The notes under the pieces: generated by a model
Told to the model about the DNA's origin: nothing
What the model saw: the letters and a program-made list of their open reading frames with translations, nothing else
Database searches by the model: none
NCBI GenBank assembly: GCA_021396245.1
Contig: WNYE01000091.1
Location: forward strand, 1 to 64,000
DNA from: Sporothrix humicola
Taxonomy: Eukaryota > Ascomycota > Sordariomycetes > Ophiostomatales > Ophiostomataceae
Length of the DNA stretch: 64,000 nt
Direction: 5' to 3'
Program-made: the position numbers and the translations under genes
Shown here: piece after piece, positions 56,928 through 64,000 of the stretch
Numbering within the stretch: position 1 is the first letter of the stretch
Layout: each line of letters opens with the position of its first letter

Positions 56928-59627
56928 TTAGAAACCAAACTGCTCACGATGACGGGAGACAGCATCGGCAAAGTAGCCGGCAAGGACACTGACCTCGCGT
57001 CCCGGCCGGCCATCGCAGTCTTTGCACAGACGACGCACGGTCTCGAGTCCACGAAGGCCGTCGGCGGCAGCGGGCGACTGGTGGTCACTCGACTTTGTGG
57101 CTGCATTCAACTGCGACTTGCGCCGCGTCTTTGTCGAGCCCAGCAGTGTCCCCTTGGCGGTGCCGTACTTGGCCGTCGCTCCCAGGCCAGTCCAGCTTAG
57201 ACGGTGGTGGGCCGTTTTTGAGAGGGTAGGACGGTCATCTTTTGAGCGCCTGCAAGTCAACGGTAGGTCATCACTACTGGCTGCCGTCATGGCTGCCATT
57301 TCGCGCTTCTCGGCCAGCTCCCGGTCCACCGAGATGGCCGCGTCCAAGAAGAACGCATCCGAGGACGACGACAGCCGGTTGCCGTCAAAGTCGACTTCTG
57401 GATCGGGCCGCATGGACCAGGGCTCGGGGCCAAAGAGGGCGGTCAGATAGTCCTCCATGCTGAGCATTGTCTTGCGTGGCGGGACAGGTGGCGATAGAGA
57501 GGCAACATCACTCCCGAGACTGCTGGTGGTCGACGCCGACACCGAGCGGCGGTACTGTGGATTCTGTAAGAAGTGCTGGTACTGCTGCTGCTGCTGGTAC
57601 GTGAAAGGAAAGCTCATGCGGTGGTTCCTGTTGCGGTTCTTGATGACACTGATGTTGTTGCTTGCAGAAGCAGCCATCGGAGGAGAAAAGCTGCGGCCAC
57701 GACTGACAGGACGGAAGCCAGACGTCGAGCCGACACTCAGACCGAGACCGACCCCGGCGGTAGTCGTGCTGCTACTAACATTGCCCGTGGTGGCCGCACT
57801 GCTGCCGACGACAAAAACGCCGCCGCCGTACCGGCCGGCCAGATCCTCACGAACACCCCGCAGTACACCGAAACGGGCACATGGGTCGTTGGCATGGGCG
57901 ACGTGTTCGACGTGGAAGGATGAGGTGCTGTCAATGTTCTCACTCTTCGCGGGTGGCACGACAAAGTCTGGCGCCAGCGAGCCAAATGTGTAGACCTCGA
58001 TCTGTGCTAGTCGAGCAGACGGAATGTCCCCTGCGATGCGGGCCAGTGCTTGTGAGACGACCGTGGTGCCTGCGTTGTGGGCGAGAACGACCACGCGCGA
58101 CCGCCTTGGGTTGGCCGTCGACAGCAAAGCCCGACGCAGCTCAGCATACACACTGTCGACACCCCGTGCGGGTAGGACGCAAAACGGGAGAAGGAGGCGT
58201 TGCAGCATGACGAAGAGAGCGTCGGCCACGGCGCCGTACGTGTACGCCGGACGGAGAAGAGTGACCGGTCGGCCAAAGACAGCGGCCACGCGCGGACCCG
58301 TTTTTGCGAGTGACCGTGACGTTGCACCAATACCGGGGACAAAGAACCAGTGCTCCTCCCGCGGGCGGTCGTCGTCCGAGTCGGAGTCATCGTCGCTGTC
58401 GCAGTTGTCGTCTTCGGCAGTATGGTCGCCGCGACGGCCAGCATCCGCCCACGACCGGTAGACAGTCCCCGTGCGTGCTTGTGCTCCACCATTGAGCGGC
58501 CATGCGGCGGTGTACACGGCAGCGAAGCAAAAGATGAGCCACACGAGAAACAGGCCACCGGGCAGGCACAGGAAGAGAGTGGGTGCGGCTGCCAACATGG
58601 CTAGCTCGGCGACAGCCAGCCCGGTCTGGAGGACTGCCTCCGCTGCCTCAGCAATGTCGTCGACGGGTAGGGTCAGCAGGCGGGACCAGACACGCGGGCG
58701 GGTCACAGTCCAGACGGGCGTGCTGGCCTTTGTCCAAGCAAGACGGAGCAACTCGGGAGTATTGGCGGCGAGCCACCTGAGGTCCGACCACAACAAGCGG
58801 TACGGCGTGAGGGCCGTGCCAGTCGAGGACGCGCCCATCCGCTTGATCTTGTATGCATCTACGGGTGCAGCAGGGGCCTGGTGAATGCGCTGCCAGCGGG
58901 AGAGAGTGCCGCCCGCGCCGTCGACAAGGGCCGGGATGTATGTCACGACATGGTCGCTGGTGATGGGTGGGGGGGTATACACCAAAGTGTCGTACCGGTT
59001 GTCCACGTCATGTGTGTACGTTGCCGATGTTGACGGCGCGGTCGATGGTGCTGTCGAAGCTGTCGACTGGGCACTGGAGGGTGAGGACGAAGGCGCGGTG
59101 GACGTCCCTGGCGTGAGTGTTGGCGAGCGGGAGGGGTGGGCATGAAGGAGGTACGGCGGTGAGGACGAGTAGGAGACGGGCCGTGGTCGAGACTTGGGGA
59201 GTGTCTCTGACGGCATTTGAGACTGAGACTGTGACGGCGGTCGAGGTGACGATGTCGGAGACGACGGCGAAGGCGACCAGTACCGCCGAAGAGTCGAGGT
59301 GGTCGACGTGGACGCCATGGAGAGGACCGAGTTGCGGTAGGATGGGGAGTTTTGTATGGTGCCGTTGGTGTCGTCGGGGTCCACGTCGTCAAGATCAATC
59401 TCGTCGTCTTCGTCTTCCGCTACAGACCACCGCGGCGAGAGGGGTGACAGTGAAGAAGAAGAAGGTGCTGCTCGTCGTGAGACTCTTCTCAGACGGTTGT
59501 CATCCGCTACCGACGAAAAGTGCCGTCGATGACAGTGAGCAGCCGTTGGCGGCGTCGGTCTTGGTGATGTTGATGTCGATGTCGATGGCGAGGGCGCTTC
59601 CAGGTGCGACCACGCAAGCCAGGGCAT
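56928..59627 (-). CDS. large alpha/beta-hydrolase-like fungal protein lacking the nucleophile Ser
   Basis: Intact 899-aa frame ending in TAA. The N-terminal ~210 residues are Ser/Thr/Pro-rich and disordered. Two adjacent membrane helices (about 340-385) are followed by an acidic linker (about 410-425). The hydrolase-like core begins at HWFFVPGIGATSRSLA (about 430). The nucleophile elbow reads LAHNAGTTVVSQAL (about 525-540), with Asn where active lipases have Ser, followed by IEVYTFGSLAPDF and HVEHVAHANDPCARFGVL, which holds the expected Asp/His region. The C-terminal third is low complexity with a polyglutamine run (CTG repeat on the plus strand at about 57581-57598) and a conserved MLSMEDYLTALFG. 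Related fungal proteins also appear to have Asn here, so it may be a family of membrane-attached pseudo-hydrolases. Function unknown. Confidence 0.8.
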   Translation of the reverse strand: MPWLAWSHLEAPSPSTSTSTSPRPTPPTAAHCHRRHFSSVADDNRLRRVSRRAAPSSSSLSPLSPRWSVAEDEDDEIDLDDVDPDDTNGTIQNSPSYRNSVLSMASTSTTSTLRRYWSPSPSSPTSSPRPPSQSQSQMPSETLPKSRPRPVSYSSSPPYLLHAHPSRSPTLTPGTSTAPSSSPSSAQSTASTAPSTAPSTSATYTHDVDNRYDTLVYTPPPITSDHVVTYIPALVDGAGGTLSRWQRIHQAPAAPVDAYKIKRMGASSTGTALTPYRLLWSDLRWLAANTPELLRLAWTKASTPVWTVTRPRVWSRLLTLPVDDIAEAAEAVLQTGLAVAELAMLAAAPTLFLCLPGGLFLVWLIFCFAAVYTAAWPLNGGAQARTGTVYRSWADAGRRGDHTAEDDNCDSDDDSDSDDDRPREEHWFFVPGIGATSRSLAKTGPRVAAVFGRPVTLLRPAYTYGAVADALFVMLQRLLLPFCVLPARGVDSVYAELRRALLSTANPRRSRVVVLAHNAGTTVVSQALARIAGDIPSARLAQIEVYTFGSLAPDFVVPPAKSENIDSTSSFHVEHVAHANDPCARFGVLRGVREDLAGRYGGGVFVVGSSAATTGNVSSSTTTAGVGLGLSVGSTSGFRPVSRGRSFSPPMAASASNNISVIKNRNRNHRMSFPFTYQQQQQYQHFLQNPQYRRSVSASTTSSLGSDVASLSPPVPPRKTMLSMEDYLTALFGPEPWSMRPDPEVDFDGNRLSSSSDAFFLDAAISVDRELAEKREMAAMTAASSDDLPLTCRRSKDDRPTLSKTAHHRLSWTGLGATAKYGTAKGTLLGSTKTRRKSQLNAATKSSDHQSPAAADGLRGLETVRRLCKDCDGRPGREVSVLAGYFADAVSRHREQFGF

Positions 59628-60533
59628 CGTTAGGACGGATGCATGGTGTGGTGAGAGAAAAGAGGATGGGAGAAGCCGTGAGGACGTGAGAAAGAAAGAA
59701 AAAGAGAGTATCGACTGTCAACACACGATGAGACAGGTTTGTTTGTTTTCTTTCCGTTTTGGTGAGTACAAACTCAGAGTACAAGTTTGAAAGTATTTTT
59801 TGTTCTCACTCTTCCCACGTCAACAAGGGATAACACGCGTCTTCCTCGTGTCGAGCTACCTGAACTCTCCCCATGATGCGGGTACTATTTGGCGGCGTCG
59901 TTCATAGCTGGACGCAATGTTGGATGCATTCCAGAGGAAAGCTGTTGGTGATTTCTGTGATTTCTGTGGGGTTACGCGATGTTGACGTTTCGTGTTGGTG
60001 CTAGCGTTGAGGACGCTGTAGCTTAGCGGCTGCCGGTAGTTTACAGCGCTATTACACTCAACTTCAGCGCTAACAAGATGATCCCACATTCCAATGTCAA
60101 CATGCCTCACGAAAGTGACATCTGGACGAGTGTTCTTTTGCTCGCCGTTGGTTGGTTATTTGACAGACCAAATGACTGACCAACTTACATTTAAAGTCCT
60201 CGCTTAACAAAATACATTACTGCCGCCATTGTTTTCAATCCAGAGTGAAAGACGGGCGAAATTAGACTCGCTTTCCACCAAGCTAAATCTACACTTTCTG
60301 TCTCCTTCATCTAAAGCAAGGGATGTCCACGACACTACAAAATGATGTTCATAGATCTGACACGTGTAAATCGTAGAATCGTGTCCATCTCCCGCGCATC
60401 TTAGTAGTCTTTACAGTAGCGTGTTGATCAAGATTGTCTTCAAAATATCGTATTCAAAAGTTCATCAGTCGTATTCAATCTGCCTGTCTTTAAAAAAATC
60501 TTTGCACAAAATATCTTCCAGCTACGCATCCTC
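59628..60533. other. intergenic, nothing recognised
   Basis: 5' flank of the hydrolase-like gene and 3' flank of the MFS exporter. Short frames only. Confidence 0.5.
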
Positions 60534-62294
60534 CTAGATCTCCTTCGCCCCGGCCGCACTTGCCTCCTGCTTGGCCAGCTTCTCGTCGCTGCTCGTCAAC
60601 AGTTTGCGCGACACCTGGTTCGTCAGCAGGTGGTCCATATCGGTAATGAAAAACGAGGCGATGATGCTCGTGAGGCCAAAGGCCAGGCTGATCAAAAACA
60701 TTGTGCGGAAACTCTGGCTCTGGGCAACGGCGGTGGCGTGCTGCAGGGCGGCCTTGATGGCCGGCGTCATGCCGGGGACCGTGTCGTAGGCAGTGGCGGT
60801 GCCCTTTTCGGCGGCCGCAATGGCCTTGGGGATGGCGCTGGCGTCGAGGCCGGCGGCTTCGGCGGCGGCCCGGACCTGGCGGGGAATGTTCACCAAATTG
60901 CGGTTGGCGTAGACGGTCGAGTAGATGGCCGTGGCAATGGTGCCCAGGACGTTGCGGCAGGAAATCTGGAAACCGCAGGCGAGGCCGATGTCGTCGGCGG
61001 CGCACGTCAGGGGAACCAGCACAATGGCCAGCAGCTCAACGAAACCCAGCGAAAAGGCTGACAGGGCCATCAGGGCAATTGCCAGTCCGCCGCGGTCGAC
61101 TGTGATCGAGGCCATGGCGGCCATGAAGGCGCACATGCCGACGGCGCCGATGCGGATCTGCCAGTGCAGCTTGAGCGGCTTGCCAAAGGGGCGCACCATG
61201 ATGCCCGACACGATCTGGCCGGCCGCGACGGAGCCGCCGAGGGCGATGGAGTACCAGCCGATCTTCAAGACGTCGGTTGTAAATAGGACCTGCACGAGCT
61301 TGGGCCACAGGACGTTCATCGACGTGTAGATCATGGTCGCCACAGACGTCGAGGCGAGCAGGGCAATGTAGTTGCGGTTCTTGAGGATCTGGACGGGCAC
61401 CAGAGCGTGGACGTCGGCAAACGGATGCCAGGTCTCAAAGACGGCGAAGATGATAATCGTGGCAAGTCCACCGGCGATGGTGCCGATGACATAGGACGAC
61501 GACCAAGGGTGGACGCTGCCGCCCCAAGTGATGCCGAGCATGAGCATCAGGAGGCCGCCGACATAGAGAAGCACTCCGATGTAATCGAGACGGCGAAGCT
61601 CGCGACGGAGCGAGGCGCCCTGGTGCAGCAGACCATAGCTGGGCGGGTGATAGAAGATAAAGAACAGAACGACCGACAGTCCGCAGGTGATCAGGTTGAT
61701 GTAGTAGCACCAGCGCCAGGCGAGCTCCGTGTGCACGACAAGACTGCGGGCCATCACAGGGCCGAAACAGCCAAAGGGGAACGACAGGATAAACTGCGCC
61801 GCCATGGCATAGCCGCGGTGCTTGTAGGGCACAAGCTCCTGCAGGACAATCGAGAAGCTGAGCTGCACGGCACCCGCAACGCCAATGAACGCCGTCGAGC
61901 CCATCAGCGTGTTGATGTTGCTTGATGTCGCCGCCATAATCGAGCCGATGACGCCGGCCGTCTGGCCGCCAATGACAAACCAGCGACGACCAAAGATGTC
62001 GCCGAGGCGGCCGACCAGAAGTACGACAACGCCCTGGCCCAGAGTCTTGATGATGGGCACCAGCACAATATTGGGGCTGGGGCCAATATCCTCGTTGATG
62101 ATGCTCAGAACGTTAATCGGCAGAACGTAGCCGACGTACAGACTGACATTCATCAGCGTCACGGCCAGCACCGTCGCGATAAACCGCAGGCTCCAAAAGT
62201 AGCCCGGCGGCAAGTTGTCCGTGCCAATGGCCGCGCTGGACACGTTGAACTCGGTCGTGGCCGCTTCCACGGCGTACTCGACCTGCTGGCCCAT
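60534..62294 (-). CDS. MFS drug:H+ antiporter, TRI12-like
   Basis: 586-aa product from ATG 62294; the in-frame ATG at 62525 would add a 77-residue low-quality leader, and a CTAAC...CAG pattern just upstream of 62294 suggests a 5' UTR intron instead. It has about 14 membrane helices. Landmarks: LYVGYVLPINVLSIINEDIG (helix 1-2 region), VGRLGDIFGRRWFVIGG (MFS signature loop), QLSFSIVLQELVPYKHRGYAMA, LAWRWCYYINLITCGLSVVLFFIFYHPP, and a long final loop before LISLAFGLTSIIASFFITDMD. This pattern matches the fungal trichothecene-efflux/siderophore-transporter branch. It exports small molecules across the plasma membrane; the substrate is unknown and no biosynthetic cluster adjoins. TAG stop. Confidence 0.9.
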   Translation of the reverse strand: MGQQVEYAVEAATTEFNVSSAAIGTDNLPPGYFWSLRFIATVLAVTLMNVSLYVGYVLPINVLSIINEDIGPSPNIVLVPIIKTLGQGVVVLLVGRLGDIFGRRWFVIGGQTAGVIGSIMAATSSNINTLMGSTAFIGVAGAVQLSFSIVLQELVPYKHRGYAMAAQFILSFPFGCFGPVMARSLVVHTELAWRWCYYINLITCGLSVVLFFIFYHPPSYGLLHQGASLRRELRRLDYIGVLLYVGGLLMLMLGITWGGSVHPWSSSYVIGTIAGGLATIIIFAVFETWHPFADVHALVPVQILKNRNYIALLASTSVATMIYTSMNVLWPKLVQVLFTTDVLKIGWYSIALGGSVAAGQIVSGIMVRPFGKPLKLHWQIRIGAVGMCAFMAAMASITVDRGGLAIALMALSAFSLGFVELLAIVLVPLTCAADDIGLACGFQISCRNVLGTIATAIYSTVYANRNLVNIPRQVRAAAEAAGLDASAIPKAIAAAEKGTATAYDTVPGMTPAIKAALQHATAVAQSQSFRTMFLISLAFGLTSIIASFFITDMDHLLTNQVSRKLLTSSDEKLAKQEASAAGAKEI

Positions 62295-63866
62295 GGTCTT
62301 CTCGTCTGCCAGGTTAGCAGGCAAAAGAAGGAGGGGAGAGAAAAGAAATGAAAACAAGAAAAGTAAGGCAAGTATAAAAATGAAGAGATGAAGAAAAGAA
62401 CAGACGGAGACTGCAGACAAGTCTGGAGAAGAGTCTGGGGTAATGGGTCTGGCGATCGAGATGGAGATGGAGATGGGCCTTGACAGTATTTTTATACAAC
62501 GTACCTTGTGATGGTTGGATGTCAATGAGCACCCTCCGTTTGTGTATTTCCTCCCTGGGATGGAGAGTCGTGTAAGTGTGCAGTCTGGAGTGTGGGAGTC
62601 TTGGTATTGGCCTCTGCGTCTGGGGAAAGGTGTGGCAGGCCAGTCAAGTCTTGTCTGTCCTTGTCTTTTTTGTCCTTTCAGTCTGGACTCGTCTTCTCCA
62701 TACTTTCTTCTATTCGTCGACCTTTTGCAACTAATGACGCGCCAGTGCTCTCACTCCTTAGTCGACAGTTGAACCTCACCCGGACAATATTTCCTTTCCC
62801 CAGACTTTGACGCCAAAAAAAAGGATAAAAAGACAAGCAAAGGTGACGTCGTAGTGTCCTTTCTTCCCTTCTTCCCCCAGATTTCCCCAGCTTTCTCGGG
62901 AGGCAACAAATAACAAAACGGGAAATGCAAACGAGAGCCAGTGGTGCCCTGTGGGATGTGGGGCGCGGAGGTGGAGGACTGCAGGTAAGGGTGTGAGTGG
63001 CGAGCTGTAAGCTGTCTGTTGTCTTTCGTCTTCAGTCGTTTTCTTCTCTTCTCTGCCGTCTTTGCTGTGGTTATCGGTGCCGTCTTGTCTTCTGTCTTTA
63101 TTTACTTTTAAAGACGTCTTTCTATCTTTTCTTTTCGCAACATGTCCTCCACATCGATCACGCCTTCGCTGTCGACGTCTCTCTTTTCTTCAGATTCGTA
63201 TGAACGGAATCTCGTCACTCGAGGCCAGTCTTGCGTGCTGTCCTCAAAGTGCCATAAACAGCCTGCAAAAGACACGCCAGGGACGTCAAGTGGACCGCCT
63301 AACGATTGCCCTCCATCCTGCGTCGCCGCGAGAGGAGGTGGTCCCTATCGTCGAGTCGTGCGTGGCAGTTGTGGGTGCCGTGGGTCGTGGATGCTGTGTG
63401 GATGGTGAGGCAAAAGGGGAGAAACGAAGATGAAAATGTTTGGTCCTCAAGAGGGGTTTTAGCGCGTTGGATGCACTGTCGGACTAGCGCCGCCTTCTGT
63501 GGCAGGCACGACAGGCCCTAGCAGACGCAGAGTCGCTCTTTCCCAAATACCGCCAAAAGTGTCGAGTCATGCTAGCGCGGCACACTAACACGACGTCGAC
63601 TAGTTGGGAAAGAACGAAAGAGGACCACGAGGTTGCAGAAAACGGCCAACGAAAGTTAACAAAAACGCAATGATTCAACAGAAAACATGGCATTGGAGAC
63701 CCTGTCAACAGCTGCACGACTAGACAGACCCAAACTAATGACTCTCGGACCGTGGGCGTGGAGAACGTGTCGATGTTGCCATTAATTGGCAAAGTGACGG
63801 AATCATGAAGGAGGGTCAACTTGCAACAATATGAACAAATAAATTATAAATCAAATAAAAAAGGTA
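62295..63866. other. intergenic, nothing recognised
   Basis: Upstream region of the MFS exporter and downstream region of the gene entering at the right edge. C/T-rich around 62640-62720 and 63010-63180. No gene or RNA supported. Confidence 0.45.
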
Positions 63867-64000
63867 TCAACGGGGAAATCGAATACCGAGACGTTCGAGT
63901 CGTGCATTGATGGCGACATTGTAGGCATGGGTGGTGAGAGAAACCAATGATTCAACGTTGACATCCAGATCCAGGGTTCTCCTCACCTCCTCGCCTCGAT
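63867..64000 (-). CDS. 3' end of an unidentified gene (partial)
   Basis: A minus-strand frame enters at the right edge and ends at TGA 63869-63867, giving 44 codons. It includes VNVESLVSLTTHAYNVAINARL and ends RLGIRFPR. The amphipathic, charged character and lack of simple-sequence bias look like a real C-terminus. Too short to assign to a family; the rest lies outside the window. Confidence 0.4.
   Translation of the reverse strand, partial: RGEEVRRTLDLDVNVESLVSLTTHAYNVAINARLERLGIRFPR

Noticed and set aside
5545..62294. Nuclear reassignment of TAG to an amino acid
   Set aside because: TAG ends the sugar porter, spherulin-4 protein, peroxin, S28 peptidase, protoglobin, P5C reductase and MFS exporter. 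For P5C reductase this is at the family's normal length, so TAG is a working terminator.
1..64000. CRISPR arrays, operons, bacterial ribosome-binding sites
   Set aside because: Spliceosomal introns and fungal gene families show a eukaryotic nuclear genome; no such arrays were seen.

Overview
The window looks like nuclear DNA of a filamentous ascomycete (Pezizomycotina, most likely Sordariomycetes). The reasons are short introns (about 50-100 bp) with GT[AG]NGT donors and CTRAC-type branch sites, GC-rich coding against poorer intergenic DNA, long spacers with pyrimidine tracts, and typical families (LaeA-like methyltransferase, spherulin-4 protein, TRI12-like exporter, protoglobin, ZtGT2-like glycosyltransferase). 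I cannot name the species.

Layout. 1-560 is extremely AT-rich. 755-3279 holds two adjacent relics, a GH18 chitinase with a hevein-type domain and a tyrosinase, both with frame damage but clean introns. 3504-13643 holds an uncharacterised fungal family gene (with a short last exon), a coiled-coil unknown with an in-frame TAG, an MFS sugar porter, a paraoxonase-like gene and a GRE2-like reductase. 16719-20467 holds a spherulin-4 protein and a dysferlin-domain peroxin. 23388-24956 is an acidic probable nuclear protein with an in-frame TAG. 28913-34091 holds a five-exon methyltransferase and an S28 peptidase. 34703-45063 holds a small gene with an in-frame TAG, a Ser-rich protein, a type-2 glycosyltransferase with an in-frame TAG, a secreted heme peroxidase with two in-frame TAGs, and a protoglobin. 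45276-49947 holds P5C reductase, an intron-containing tRNA-Ser(CGA) and an alkyl sulfatase. 55119-62294 holds a conserved unknown, a large alpha/beta-hydrolase-like protein without a nucleophile, and a TRI12-like MFS exporter. The 3' end of another gene enters at the right edge.

No secondary-metabolite cluster is evident; the genes look like an ordinary mixed neighbourhood. The most striking observation is that five otherwise undamaged reading frames carry six internal stops and every one is TAG; the tyrosinase relic adds a seventh. Many other genes in the window end normally at TAG, so the code is not reassigned. In the peroxidase one TAG sits where I recall related ascomycete peroxidases having Trp. 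This fits sexual-stage A-to-I mRNA editing (UAG read as UGG), known from Sordariomycetes; recent pseudogenisation is the rival explanation.

Other non-coding signals are three short hairpins sharing a GGCCCT core within 430 bp (36761-37182), and eleven TGAACA/TGTTCA hexamers in the promoter between the Ser-rich gene and the glycosyltransferase.
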